From NCBI GenBank assembly GCA_033239525.1, contig BSYO01000008.1, forward strand, positions 14,492,830-14,556,829: a stretch of DNA of 64,000 nt. The letters are read 5' to 3'. A program made the translations under genes and the position numbers. Positions 33,720-47,100 of this stretch are shown here, one piece after another (position 1 is the stretch's first letter; every line of letters begins with the position of its first letter). Source of the stretch: Nepenthes gracilis. Taxonomy: Eukaryota > Streptophyta > Magnoliopsida > Caryophyllales > Nepenthaceae. Under the pieces are notes generated by a model. The model saw only the letters and a program-made list of their open reading frames with translations, searched no databases and was not told where the DNA came from.

Positions 33720-35070
33720 TAGTGTCTAACCTTTTAAGGACGGCCTCAGTTGAAACTCCACGTCAAACTTTCCCAATTTAATAGCCTACTTGACCAGTCG
33801 TCCTGACATATTTGGCATTTATAAAATTTCTTTTGATGGTTGATCAATTAGGACAATAATTTTGTGTGCTTGAAAATACGATCGAAGTTTCTAAGTAGAA
33901 TACACGAGTGTCAAAGATATCTTCTTGGCATGGGAATATCGGGTTTTGGGATCGGTCAAGATTTTGCTGACGTAGTACACAGGCCATTGCCCGTCAAACT
34001 GCTGTCGAATAAGGACAAAATTTAGAGCAATTTCAAACACAATCAGATTAAATATAGCTCCTCGCCCTCTTAGGGAGAAGTCAATTGTGGCGGGTTTGAG
34101 AAATGCTTCTTGAGCTCTCAGAATGCAACTTCACACTCGGTAGTCCACCGGAAGCCAATAGCCTTTATTCCCCTTATAGCCTCGAAAAAAGGCAAATACT
34201 TTTTGGCCTATTTAGCCAAGAAGGCAGAAAGTGCTGCTAATCTCCCAGTTAATTGTTTGACTTCTTTCACTATCCGAGGTAAATTCATATCCAAAATTGA
34301 CTTAATCTTTTCAGGATTTGTCTCTATTTCTCGATGTGAAATAATGAAGCCCAAAATTTTTTTTGAAGTCACTCCAAATGTATACTTAGTTGGATTGAGC
34401 TTCTTCTAGTGTGTCTGAAGGACACCGAACGCCTCGTCTAGATCACGAATGTGATCATTGATCACCTTGCTTTTCATGAGCATATCATCCACATATATTT
34501 TCATATTTCATTCGATTTGTATTTCAAACATTTTATTGACGAGCCGTTGATAAGTTACACCGGTATTCTTTAGAGCGAATGGCATAACTTTATAGCAGTA
34601 TGTCCCTTGATCAGTCATAAACGTTGTGTGCCCCTTATTTTCTGGACTCATCTATATTTTATTGTAACCCGAGTACACATCCATGAAACTTAACAATCAA
34701 TGTCTAGATGTTGAATCTACAAGCAAATCGATCATTAGTAATGAAAAACTATCCTTACGATAAGTTTTGTTAATGTGAGTAAAATCAACACACATCCTCC
34801 ACTTCCCATTACTTTTCTTCACCATGACCACATTTGATAACCAATTCGAGTATTTAACTTCTCTGATGAATTCAACATTAAGCAAATTTTTCACCTCCTC
34901 ATGAATGGCAATTAATTTTTTAATCGAGTAATTCTTTTGCTTCTACCGAATTGGCTTACGATTGGGATCTAGGCCCAACTTATGGATCATTACTTTGGTT
35001 GGTATCCTGGACATATCGCTGGGTGTCCAGGTAAAGACATCAAAACTCTGTCGAAGAAAACTAATAAGTT
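33720..35070 (-). pseudogene. E3 reverse transcriptase and RNase H
   Basis: 34894-34697 holds the RT fingers: FIREVKYSNWLSNVVMVKK, then KWRMCVDFTHINK. The catalytic YVDD box is intact at 34484-34495. The linked RNase H follows to about 33720 (KILTDPKTRY-like and FDVEFQLRP-like patches, broken). Numerous stops and small indels show long decay despite the intact YVDD. Confidence 0.83.
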
Positions 35071-35215
35071 GACCTCGGAGGGGTTAGGATAGAGAACTTC
35101 CAATATGTATGTACTTTTTTGGATCATTGGGGTTAAAAGAAATTTGATCTGTTGACTCTTTAGATTGGGCTTGCAATAATGTGATCTCATCACGAAAGTT
35201 AAAGTCTTTGATCAG

Positions 35216-35490
35216 TTAACTGGTCGGTGTCTGAGTAAACAAAGATGTCCAAGGATGGCATTGTAGGCCGATAGAAGGTCTACAACTAAGAAGGAAAGCA
35301 TTTTGGTGGTCGTCCTCAAATATGTGCCAAGCGTGACTTCTAGCTAGAGATAATGGTTCGTTTTCTAGCCCGTACAGGGATCCATCTAAAATCTTTAATT
35401 GAATTTTCTTTAATCCCAATTTAAAAAACTCATCGAGATAAAGTAAATTCTTTAAACTTTTATTATTAATAAATACTCGTTTCAATTAGT
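35216..35490 (-). pseudogene. E3 aspartic protease remnant
   Basis: In the position between gag and RT, VFINNKSLKNLLYLDEFFKL aligns with VFVDNGSLRDLL in E2, but the catalytic D-N-G is now N-N-K. The downstream flap region (DGSLYGL) is still visible. Confidence 0.65.
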
Positions 35491-35739
35491 AGTCTATACT
35501 ACCATAAAAAACGAGCGTAGTTACAACTAAGGGGTCGGAATGTAGAGAAGCTACATGTGTTAAGTCTTCATCACTAAAACATCATTTTTATGTTTTAGCC
35601 TTGGTTTTTTGTGGCCAATGGCCATTCTCGAGCTCTTCATAATATCACCCTAAGTAGGACGTGTGGTAATTATGTTCATGTTGCCAACTATTACTCAGTT
35701 CCTTAGCTGCTTGGTCTCATCTCCATCTGTACCACTAGA

Positions 35740-37300
35740 AGTCTGTCCAGGTCTTTGTAAAAAGTGATTGAGGTGTCCCTTTCGAATTAGTTCATCAACT
35801 TTTTTTTACAGTGTCCTACAGTCTTCAATACTGTGACCTTCGCGCCGATGGTCGTGACAGTATTTTAACTGATCAGCCCCATCTAGATTCTTTAATGCCT
35901 TTGACCATTTAAAAATTTTTTTATCCCAAATTTGTATTAGAATGTTAGTACGAGAGTCGTTCAAGGGAGTCAAGTTCAGAGACTTGATTTCCCTTTAAAC
36001 TGTTGGCTCGGATTTCTACTGCTTCCTTTGTCATTGGGAACCTAGATGATCTCCAACCTTCCTCTTTCCTTCCACGGTCCTCTGGTAGAAATACTCTCAA
36101 TGGTCAAACTTGTTCACTTCATTAGCCTCCTTGGCCGCTATGTAAGCTCGGGCTATCTCTTCGGCCTCTTTAAAAGTTTGTGGGTTCTTATGAACCAAAT
36201 GCTTAAAAACGTCATCAGGCTCTAACATAGATATGAAATTACTAAACTTCACCTCATCCGTAAGCTTTAGAATCTTCCTGGCCTGGGTCGTGAATTTGAC
36301 TAGGAACTTCTTCAAACTTTCATTTGGCCCTGCTTAACCCAGGTTAGATGCCATGACTGCTTCTCATCCCTTCTGTTGAAGGCAAACTGGGATAGGAAGC
36401 CATTGGTTAGATCCTAAAAAGTTCTGATGGAGTTCGGTTGAAACTGATAGAATCGTGCTTGAGCATCCCCTTTGAGTGTCGAGGGAAAGTAAAGAAACAT
36501 TGCTGTCACTTCTAAACCTTGAAAGCTCATAAGAGTATAGAATTGGTTCAAATGGTCAATCGGGTCCGTACTTCCATCATATGGATTCAAGGCCGGCATA
36601 TTAAACTTATGCGGGAGTGAATGTGTTTGAATCTCTATTGTAAATAGAGATCTCCACAAATCAATAGATTTTCCTTCAACGTCTTCTCCAAAAATGGGCT
36701 GCCAAATCCTTTCAACTTTCTCTTTCATTTGGGGGGAGTTGTCATCCTTTTTTTTATTGAGAAAATTCATCAATTCAAAGGGGTTTTGTGCAGCCTGAGA
36801 AATTGGGCAGCTCGCAATCCTTTGAGGATGTTTACTGTTAGAAGGTCCTACTTGATATGAAGGCTCTCTGTCATCGTGAAAGTATCGAGGGTTTCATTTC
36901 TCAGGGTTATCCTCTCAAACTTTAAAGTTTAGGCGACCTTCAAGTCATGATGAGACTTTATTACTTAAGGCTACTAGAGTCCCGAGGTCATCCTATTAGT
37001 AAATCTTCTTAGAGGGGTGTTTCCTTCCCCTATTCCTTTTTCTGGATGTAGCTATTTGGGAGGCTAAGGATGGAGTCCCTTCGGCCGTTCATCCAGTCGT
37101 GTACAAATAGTCTAGGCGGATGTAGAGATGTTGTTCATCTTCATTGCGAGTGCACGCACATAAGGATCGGGATGATCATCCATTCGACTGTCGACCGGAG
37201 GGCAATTGCTACATGAAATAGCATCTCTAATTGTTGTGCTAACTTGTACTCTAATGTTTACCATATTGTTATTAAGATTTTGGTTATCAGACTTTTAGTC
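35740..37300 (-). pseudogene. E3 gag
   Basis: 36773-36414 carries NFLNKKKDDNS, RIWQPIFGED and the capsid block (FNMPALNPYDGSTDP, STLKGDAQARFYQFQP). 36315-36097 carries KNPQTFKEAEEIARAY. A CCHC-like knuckle, YCHDHRREGHSIEDC, lies near 35850-35880, followed by an in-frame stop. It is homologous to E2 gag throughout. The N-terminal coding toward the PBS cannot be followed because of stops. Confidence 0.8.
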
Positions 37301-37303
37301 ATG

Positions 37304-37322
37304 TTCCCACAGGCAGCACCAA
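37304..37322 (-). promoter_or_regulatory. E3 primer-binding site
   Basis: The minus strand reads TTGGTGCTGCCTGTGGGAA next to the LTR. It is a mutated form of the E1/E2 consensus. Confidence 0.7.
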
Positions 37323-37975
37323 TGATGCGTTTGAGGATTCTGATTGTTATATGATAAGAAAATTTAAATTTTGTCCATTGGGCATTAAACAGACTCGATT
37401 TCTGTACGTCTTTAATTTGAATCCTGTGCAATCACAAAATAAAGTCAAATGATTTGTAGGACTTATTCTCCGATATATTCTCTAACGCTCAAGTTAATAT
37501 CTTTCTTAAATAAGAAAAAAATAGATGATTATATTAAATATGTTTTTGTCTGAGGGCTTGGGCTCTTATTAAGGCTTCTTAGTTAGAAAGATTAGCTCTT
37601 GGTGTTTTAAAGTTGTCTCTATCTGAGAAAATATTGAATAATTGTGGGATCCCATTTCTTGTTGAAGAGGACGAGTTTTTATAGAAGTTAGGCAACGGTT
37701 GATTTTTCTTGTTAATTGTATAGGAAACTGCCAGGTGGATAGGTTTTATCCTGATGGCAGTTTCAATTAATGCACAAGGTCGTTACAAGATGAAAGTAAA
37801 AAACTACTATGGCGGTTAAACTCGTTTCGACTTGATTACAAAATTGAACTGATTATGGTGTTGGCCAAAATTGCTGAAATGGACCGAGTAGATAGTTTTG
37901 GATGCTAAAACTTGTTCTCTAGTTTAGAATCGTTTTAGGCCGATTTCTTTGGGCCGTTGGATATAATATTCATCA
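37323..37975 (-). repeat. E3 5' LTR
   Basis: 653 bp with intact TGATG/CATCA ends. The TATA box (CTATAAAAA on minus) is at 37676-37684. The PBS adjoins at 37304-37322. Confidence 0.93.
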
Positions 37976-37980
37976 GGTAC
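37976..37980. repeat. E3 target-site duplication, right
   Basis: GGTAC, identical to 27037-27041. Confidence 0.88.
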
Positions 37981-38400
37981 GTTTCTAAATTACAAGCTCA
38001 TAGTGCTAGTTTATTTAAAATTTTATAGCGTATTGGATCAAATACATATGTTATTGATATTTTATCTCATTTTGATTTTCATTATATTTTTACTATTAAA
38101 GATTTAATTATTTATAAAGGATTTTTTTTACTTATTGATCCCTTTGATATACCCCCAAATGTGTCACATATTGAATGTCCACCCAGTCCTATACAACTCT
38201 TCCCCCTACCGGTACGTAATGATAAAATTAATACTATTTTAGATGAGTAGATTATATTTACTAGGGATAGAGTGCTTCAACGCTTCTTTATCCATTGGGT
38301 TGACCGACCAGAATCTGAGAATGTATGGATATTTCGAGATACACTTTAACAATTAGATTCAGATTTTTTAAAATTTTATCAGAGTTAGTAGGATTGCACC
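37976..38400 (+). pseudogene. Chromovirus (Ty3/gypsy) integrase C-terminus and chromodomain relic
   Basis: The + frame from 37979 reads YVSKLQAHSASLFKIL, then RIGSNTYVIDILSHFDF and IKDLIIYKG, the GPY/F-like end of a gypsy integrase. After a linker comes DKINTILDE, then RVLQRFFIHWVDRPESENVW, the chromodomain pattern with conserved aromatic residues, ending DSDFLKFYQS. Three in-frame stops are present. The rest of this older element is not visible left of E3 (27041), so only its 3' coding end survives. Confidence 0.8.
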
Positions 38401-39480
38401 TCTTCATACCCAAGTCAAATTCCTTCCGGAGACATTGGTCGCTCAGTCAGATTTTGACCCCTACTCAAACGTGTCTATCACCATTGATGGAAGATGATAA
38501 ACAATGTAAATATTAAACTTGAGAGTTTAATGTTCTGATTTCTTATATCGTTTTTATGATTTCCTAATTTGTTTTGAAGCTGAATTTAAAATATTCAAAT
38601 TTGACCCGTTAGACCAGAGAATCATTTGGGCCACTGGTCAATCAATTTGTAACATGAGTTTTGGTGAGGAGCTTGAAGTAGCTTAGGGTTATCCATATTT
38701 TCGTTTTTAGAGGTTATTTTATTATTATATTTACCTATTTATTCGCCGTATGTATTTGATTAAGTTTATTATTTTTTTATCATTATAAAATTAATTATTT
38801 ATCAAAAATATAAAATTAACCACGCAACATAACATAGCATATGTTGTCTAAAAAAATTATTAACTATTATATCTAAACTTCATTTGGCCTTTTTTTTACC
38901 CACTTTAATTGGAAGATATGGAAACTTATTTTACCCCTTAATTTAAAAGCATATGAATAATTTAAACAATCTTTAAAAATAGAAATCAAATAAAGAAAAT
39001 TAATTTATGATAACCATATATCTTATGTGATTTTTCCTCGGTAATCAATTAATGATATAAACAAATAAAAAAAATATACACTTCTAAAAAAAATCACTTT
39101 TTATCGAGAGTATTTGTCTTCCAACAAAACATTGTGCAGGAGGAAAATAAACAAGGGAAGAGAAATCATGTCATAACTGCCCAAAATTTTCATAGATTTT
39201 GGAAAGTGTGATACGTGGATACTGTTAAGCCTTCTGCCCAATTGCCGTGCTGTGTCGTGCCATGGCATTCCTATTTTGTGTCTGACATTAGTGCATCGTT
39301 TTGCCGTGATTCTTCTTCTTCTTCGTCTTCTTTTCTTTTTCTTTTTTATGTTAATTTTGTTTTTTTTTTTAGAGGAGGACAGAAAGAAGACAGTCGTTTT
39401 ATGTGACGGTCAATTTTGTTGGCAATTTTGTTCTAACGGAGAGACCACGTAAGTGGGTTTGGAGACCATCGTCTGCTGTT
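38401..39480. other. AT-rich region upstream of the host gene
   Basis: No coding signal. 38400-38520 may be the last trace of the chromovirus. A CT-rich tract (39300-39350) and poly-T lie 150-200 bp before the presumed first exon. I do not see a clear TATA box. Confidence 0.45.
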
Positions 39481-39489
39481 ATTTGTTAG

Positions 39490-39619
39490 TCGATTCAACA
39501 TATTCTCTCTCTCAGCCGACCTAGCTGAGCTTCACTCTTTATCTCTCGCTCTCTGCTTAGACTTGTTACTCGTAATAAGTCACCCCCCTTCGAATTTCCG
39601 ATTTACCGTCTCCGATCAG
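39490..39619 (+). other. Non-coding first exon of the host gene (5' UTR)
   Basis: A CT-rich leader (TTCTCTCTCTCAGCC) ends at a consensus-like donor, ATCAG|GTAGCT, at 39619/39620. The next acceptor, CTGACAG, at 41138 places the ATG exactly at the first base of exon 2. CT-rich non-coding first exons with a long leader intron are common in plant housekeeping genes. The left edge is a guess, since the transcription start cannot be seen. Confidence 0.5.
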
Positions 39620-40709
39620 GTAGCTCTTTCCGATTCTCCTTACTCTTTTTCACTTTTAATGCTATTGTTAGCTTAGACAAATTGATTCTCTGTCCGGTTT
39701 CTGAGAAATTTGAGAAAAAGGCGGGCAGAATTTGAAAAAATTTCTACTGTTTACGTTCTGTTGGGTTTACTTTGAAGAACACTCGTCCACTAATACCATG
39801 GCAGTGTATTTGTATTCCTTTAACCATTCTGGACGATCAAATGGTTCTTGATTGGAGATCATGTTAAAAAGCAAAATATTTTTTTGGTTCTTATCAGGGG
39901 TTTTTTTCCCATTTATTTCTTTTCTATGTTTCTTGATGGAAGGTTTTCTAGCAGAAATGTTGTCAATTTTGTTACTTTACAATCAGGACTTGTGTTTTGG
40001 ATTTATAGGAATTATAACGATTTAGTTAGGAAGCCATTTTCTTCCTTTTGTCCTGCACAATGTGTATTCCCATTTTCCAAGTTTGAATTATTACGTTTTG
40101 CTATATTTTTGTTATTTCCTTGTATATTTGCTAGGTTAAGCTGATCATACGTTAGTAGTTGGTGCCCCTGGTTGATATCCTAGATTTTCCACAAAGTTGG
40201 TTTGCTTGCATTTGTTTAATTGTTGAAAACAGTTTTGCAGCCGGGGTTGGAAAGTTTATTTGACTGTAGCTCCAAGCCATCATTGTGGAATAATATCTGT
40301 AATATATGTGAATGTAATAAATGAGAATGGGAATCAGGGTGACATTCGCATTCTTATGTGCATTTGGTGGGAATCCGGCTACTTGATGGTGAAATATGAA
40401 GTCAAATATCCTATACTTGCTTGCCTCTGAATATGGGGAGAGGGTGCAGATGAAAGTGATAGGCTGGGAGTGAACAATATGAAGAATGTTTTATCAGTTC
40501 GCTGTTAACTGACCAATGAAACCCTCTATTCCATCCCATTCCATTCAGATAATCACCTTTTATTTCATTCCTTGTATTTCCGCATGCCAGACAGGCTGTC
40601 ATTGTTACATCCTAGGCTTAGCGATAGGATTGACATAGAATATTGTTTCTAGATTTGGGAAATAATTAATCATGGATTACATATTTCATGGAATTTAATG
40701 ATCATCATG

Positions 40710-40735
40710 ATATATATATATATATATATATATAT
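40710..40735. repeat. (TA)n microsatellite
   Basis: About 13 TA units in the first intron of the host gene. Confidence 0.95.
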
Positions 40736-41138
40736 TTTGGTATTAGATGTGTTCAGATAACCAGTACTAGATGTGAGATGGGTTTCTTCTGCTCTGGCAA
40801 ATTGGTTAATACCATTTATAGGACGTGTAATGATACTGTGGCAAAGGTGCTATTGAGAATGTTAAACACAAACTAAGTTACATGTTTTAATATTTAGTCT
40901 GAGCACGATATTCATTCTTTGGCATATCTTTTGCACAGGAGGTATTCAAGCGAAGCTAGCAATAGTTCAATGTTCATTTGTAAAGAAGTTATTTTGGTGG
41001 TGGAAAACGTTCATCGCATGATGCTTCCGTAGTACGAGGATTAGTCTTATTTACAGTCCAGGGGTAGCTTGCTTAATTAAATATTATTATGACCTTTTTA
41101 CCCTTGGTTTGACATGTTGGTGCCTCCTATACTGACAG

Positions 41139-44100
41139 ATGGGAGACAAGAAAGATGAGGATCTGTATCACAATTTCTCAAGGAAGGATCTTCAGGGCTT
41201 GTGCAAGAAATATGGTTTACCTGCTAATAAGACGAATTCTGAAATGGCAACATCTTTGATCCTTTACCTAGAGGTGCTAATATGCTGATATGATCTTCGT
41301 CATTATTCTTAAAGAAATGCATTATTCATATGGGAAGGAGTGACATATGCACATGTTTATCATTTCTAAATATATGCTGAAACTTTGTCCACCTTTACTG
41401 CAACCTTTTTCTACTTGTGCTATTTTTCCCACATCCTTGTTGCTTCATTATGTGTACTTGAATGATGTGGGTGAATTTCCATCCTTTTGCCAAGAATATT
41501 GATTGCTAAAGGTACCTGTCTGGTAGTGGGCAACAATAAGCCTGATTTCCTGTCTTCCCCATTTTCCAGGACATTACCTGCAAGGCTGCAATCATTACCT
41601 TAGAATAGATTGACGAAAAGAATCACTTGACATTTTAAATTCTGGTTGCTTTTAGGATATGTAGTTTGGTCTGACAAGATAGTGAAATAATAGCTCCCTG
41701 TATCACTTAGTTCAGCAGAATATGTATTGATGCATAGAGGTGTGGAATATGTGGTGATGCATAGAGGCAACTAAGGGAAAATACTGTTAGCTGTAAATTG
41801 ATAAGAGGAAGCTAATTTATCAGAAAGATGGAAAACATAGACCCTATGTGTGTGCCTAAGATTGCTGGGAGTGAAAAACAATTAAGAGAATTAACTGAAA
41901 ATCCAGAATATAGAAAATCGGAAATAGACCATTGTTAATAGTCTACAACTAGAAAAAAAAAAAACTAAAAAAAAACTCTACAGCAGGAAAATATTGCAGC
42001 ATCAGAAGCCCCTCTCCCCTCCTTAAAACAACTCCCCATGGGGGAAGAAAAGATGTTCTATGGACGAAACATTTTGGCTATGAATATCCTGACGTAAACC
42101 CTGTCTGCAAAATAAATCTTACCTTATAAGCATTTCCTGCATTGGGCATCCTTTCATAAAAGTATAAACCATCATGATAAATTTGCTTTCTTTTTTGGTC
42201 AGTGGAATGTGGATCATTGATGGTGTTTAGACGTAGCATTCTTTTCCTGTGCTGCCACCTAAAATTGTTTTGTCCATTTAAAACTTATTCACTCAGCATT
42301 GGAAGATTGAAGCACTAAAGTCTAGCTTGTCAATATTGTAAATTTCCTATTGTTCTTTCTTTGTAGTTCTTTTGGCCAAACAGTGATCCATAATGAGATG
42401 ATAATGGGTGGGGTGATTCTACAAGCTCCTAGGGCATACCACAATATGGATGGAGCCCTTCACTTTGTCAATATAAATTTTCTCCCAAACTAGCACTCAG
42501 TGAATTGAGATATCCCAAACTGGCACTCATGCAAAACTGTTGCCAGTATTAGCAATCTCAAGTGTTTTTCTTGTTTTTGTTTGGTGTCAACCAATTGACG
42601 AAGTGTTAATGCTTAAAACTTCACTGTCTAGTCATTTGGAATGTCTATAACATTGTTAGCCGGAGAAAAAGGAGGGTCTATAAATTTATAGAAGTGCTAT
42701 TTTTGTAAGTAGTTTCCAAAGAATGCTAGAATAGAAGCCAAACTTGGTTAAAATACAACTTTAGGGAAAGTCTCTCTTAAAAGCCTAATATTTATCGGCA
42801 ATATAATGTAAATCCTCAAAGGAGATGGAATCTTTGAAAAACTTCTGTTTCCCTTTAGCCTATGCTTTAGGGCTGTCATTTGCTAGTCAATAATTTTACA
42901 GTGGTTGTAATTGTGCCATTCTTAAGCAATATGCAAAGAAGCTTCTGTACCTTGATATTCTCCATCTTTGTTTCTAAAGCAATTATTAATTTTTGATACA
43001 TGGGGATGTGCCATAATCATATATATTCATATAAGACTTACAAAAACTCGATTTCCTGATTTTTTTTTTTTTGAACATATATTTAGACTTATTGAATACT
43101 CTTATACCTGGAGCACAAACATCTCTTTGAAGGGACACATCTGTTTAACACTCATGAAGGATATTATAGGCGCTCAATAGACCTTGGAAATGTGACCAAC
43201 GCGCACAAACATGTCAAATAAAACCTTTATTTTTTGAATTTGTACATATGCATAAGACGTTTGAATCATGTTGGAGACACATGTCTGAACCATAGGTGAC
43301 GTTTTTTCAGATAAATTTTTTTTTCCAGACATTTTTAAAATTCCTACCTTTTTTGAATCAAAGGTCAAATTACTCTCTTTTCCAGATAACAATTTTTTAA
43401 TCAAATTCTTAGTTTTGATTCATGGAAGTACACCTTAATGCAGTTTTTTGTTAATCATTTTTAGGATGTGGTGCTTTGCATTTAATCATATCATGTCTCT
43501 GACGTCATATCTGTGTCATGATGTCCACGCATCATAGATTTTAATTTCAATAGATAAGTGTCTTCTAAGGTGGTCAAGCATTGGCTTAGACTATACAACT
43601 TCAACCATAATGTCGTCTTCATAGTTTATCTTGGACTGCTTTCACTTATCAAGTCATTGCATTCATGTCCTTGATCTTGTTTTATCAATTATTTCATAAC
43701 TTGCTTTACACAAAACTTTTGTTTCTTTTGCAAGCACCATAGACAACCTCCTTTAATTTATCATTATGCAGAGAAGAAATTTGACTTCAAAGGCTGTATG
43801 CAATGGGACTGAAAGTAATCCACGTGTTTCATCTTCGGCATCAGAACTGCAGTTTGGAGTTCATATAAACTCTGCCAGTGATGATGGAAAAGGTGTGCAA
43901 AATGTTTTCTCTGTATTCAATCAAAGAGTTAAGGCTGAAATTTTTGCGATCAACAGTAGTTTCCATACTAAAGGGTATCCTGCTTGTTGGTAAAAAAATG
44001 GAACAATGCAAAATGAGGAAATAGTTATATCGTGTCACAGCATTTTCTGTAACTAGTGGAAGTTTTTAATGCATTCGGTATGATTGAATGACTCTTTCAG

Positions 44101-47100
44101 ATTGCTTTGGGAATGGCAGATTCACTAATCCTCAAGCTGTGCAGCCATGTTTTTTGCACAACTTTGCAACTGCCGTCACTTCTGATAAGGTTTTATTCAG
44201 ACCATGCTGTTACTTTCATTAAAAAGCCTTAAATTTATCTATATTATCATATTATGCTCCCTGAATGTCACCATATTATGGGGCATAGAGCAGGATTACA
44301 GTCCTGCATAGATGTTTTATTATCACAGGCTTTGGTATTGCAGGCCCTGAAGAGTTCTTTCTCAATTTGTAAACTTCATTAGAAATGTGGCTGAGAATAT
44401 ATCACTTCCTGCTTCCTGAAAGATTTGTAGAAAGAATAAGTTAAATCTACAAGAAAATTACTTGGCATGGCTATACAGAAATATCACTGCATTCTTGAAT
44501 TGAAAGTTCTAGGAGCCTAAACGTAGATAAGTTCACTAGATGAAGGGCATGGCAGCAGTGTGGGGCCTTTGATCTTATTTTTTCTTTAAAACCACATTGT
44601 CAGCTTGTTTCTTTTGACTGTGCAGGGATGGGGGAAGATGCAAAATTTACCCCCACTTCCGCATAGAGGTAGTAGCAGTGGTGCATGTCTGCCAGAAAAT
44701 GCCTTTTCTTCTGTGGAAGTTTCTTCTCCTACTTTCCAGTTTGATGTTAGTTGTGAAGATGGGATTCAACTTCATGTTGATTTAAATTCAAGCCCATCAG
44801 ATTGGGTTCAAATTATGAAAACTGGTGTTCAAGTATGTCATGATTTGTACAAGAACAAGCCTCAAAGTATCCATCAGGAACTAGGGCGGCTGTGTTGTTT
44901 GAAGCAAAAGAAAGGTACATTTCACCATAGTATAGATTCACGTACTGAAATCAATGACAGCCATGTTGAGGATGGGTTTTGTCCAAGCACAATAATGAAA
45001 GGTGGTCAATTTCCCGCTGAATCAGATGGACAAGGTTGTTTATATGCTTCTGCATTAGACACATCCATTAATAGTGCTGATAGACTGGAGCATTTACGTG
45101 GAGATCAGGCAGTTCTGTCATCTAGACATGAATCTGTTGGGAGGCAGTATGTTTGCTGTACAAATTCTAGAATAGGGGATGGGGAGATGCCCATTGACTC
45201 GGATGTAAATGGAGTGACCCAGATTGATTCATCCTGCAATTTTGCTGTGAACAGATCTTTATGTGGTGCAAAATGTTCTGGGATGTTGGAAAATCAGAAC
45301 AGAGAGCTTGATAGTGAAATTTGTGAGAATTCACCCTTGCCTGTACAACCTATTGAAGAATTTAATTGGAACTCAACTACTATTTCTTTGGAGATGCGAG
45401 AGTGCACTGTGGCCCCTCAGAATAAAGGTATGTCTAAAAAGGACGTGTCTGTAGATTTGACCGAGCAGGCTCAAAATCTTGAATCGGAGCAGGGTGAATT
45501 AGCCAATGTTGTTTCATTTCCCTTTAATAAGGATGCTATTCAAATTCAATCTGTTGAAGTTGAAATTCCTACCAATGCTGCATCTTGTCATCCTTGTATG
45601 TATGGTGGATCTGTGGATCGGATTGATCCAAAGCACAGTTTGGATACTGAGTCTGGTAGATCAGCAACATTGAGTGAGGTTGCTACTCAAAGCAACGGTG
45701 CATCCTATTGTCCTTGCATCTATAGTGGATCTGTGAATCAGATTGATCTGAAGTTCAGTTTGGATAACAACTGTGGTGGATCAGCAACCTTGAGTGAGCC
45801 TAATCATGAATCTGTGGTCTTGCAAACATTGAGTGAACCTAATCATGAACCAGTGCTAATGGGAATACCCTGGGCCAGTCGTCGCAGCAAAGAAACCCCA
45901 TCATCGCCTTCCAAGAAATTTGGGTCCCTGGATTTGGCCAAACCCATACATACTGTAGAAAAAGAGATGAGTGCATTGGTATACTCAAATGAATTTGATC
46001 ATGATAAAAATGAGAAGCGATCATCAATGGCTGCTAACCGGAGAAAAGAGGTGTCATTCTCCCACTGCATCACTAATGGGTGCTCAGACAGTGTTGTTCT
46101 GAAGCAAAACTCAGAAATGGATCATGGTGTGTCGATCAACTTAACTGAGCATTGCGAGGGTACATGCAAGGATCGGTCAATCTCTTTTGCAGAACAATTG
46201 GTATCTCTTCCTGTCCTCATTTATTGGCAAGTTTCTATTGTTGGATAAAAAAAGTTTAAGTGAAAAAATGGAATCATTATTGTGTTTATTAGCACGTGAT
46301 GTTAATTGTCTGTATATGTGGCTCCTTTCTTCTTTCTTTGTTTCTGGTTCTGTGTTTGTTTTGCACACTTTGGCATTCCAGTGTTCTAAGTCTGATGTTT
46401 TTCCACCGAAACAAGTCATGGAAACACTTTCCCCTATTGAGTAGATTATGGATTTACAAAAGTCTTTGCCATGCCTGCACTTCTCACATGCCACTGTGGT
46501 TTACCAACTAAGATAGAAGAGTCACATAAAAGAACTTATAATTTATTAAGGAAACGACACTTTGGTCAGTTTTATTTAACATAAGGATCTGAATTCTGTA
46601 ATGAAAGTTGTTTTCATCCGGTATAAGTGTCTTGATGGAAGGATAACCAAATCCAAATCAAATGAACCATTATGCTATGTTGTTGTCCATTTCCTTTGCT
46701 AGGTCCAAATGTGCATGATCATGCTTGACAGTTTCTTTAATTTTTCTTTAGCCTTCTTCCACCTTTTCCATAATGAGTCTTGTCAATCTCTCGTATCTCC
46801 TTAGTGATGCATTAGGTAAGCTTCGCTTCATATGAGCAAGCCACCCCAAACATATTTTCACATATTGTTCCTATTGATGCCAGTTGTCTTTTTTTAATAT
46901 AACAACATTCCAAAATCCTCTCTCTATATTTGACTCAAATTTATTTCAGCATCTCTATCACTGCCTTGACAATTGTTTAACTAGTAACTACTCATCACAA
47001 CTCCGTATAGCGGGACTGGTCTGATAGCCACCTTATAGTGGTTTCCTATTAGTTGCTATAGTATTCTTCAATCATACCGGACTGTTAATGTATTTGTCCA

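Larger units (their letters stand above)
27042..37975 (-). mobile_element. E3: Tat-lineage Ty3/gypsy LTR retrotransposon
   Basis: LTRs at 27042-27697 and 37323-37975 are flanked by GGTAC on both sides. On the minus strand the order is 5' LTR, PBS (37304-37322), gag, PR, RT, RH, aRNH, IN, antisense accessory gene (on +), PPT, 3' LTR. A foreign solo LTR (27824-28842) sits between the accessory gene and the 3' LTR. The LTR pair is only about 80% identical by eye over the first 225 bp, so this is the oldest of the three complete insertions. The left LTR has lost its terminal G (TAATG for TGATG). Confidence 0.94.
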
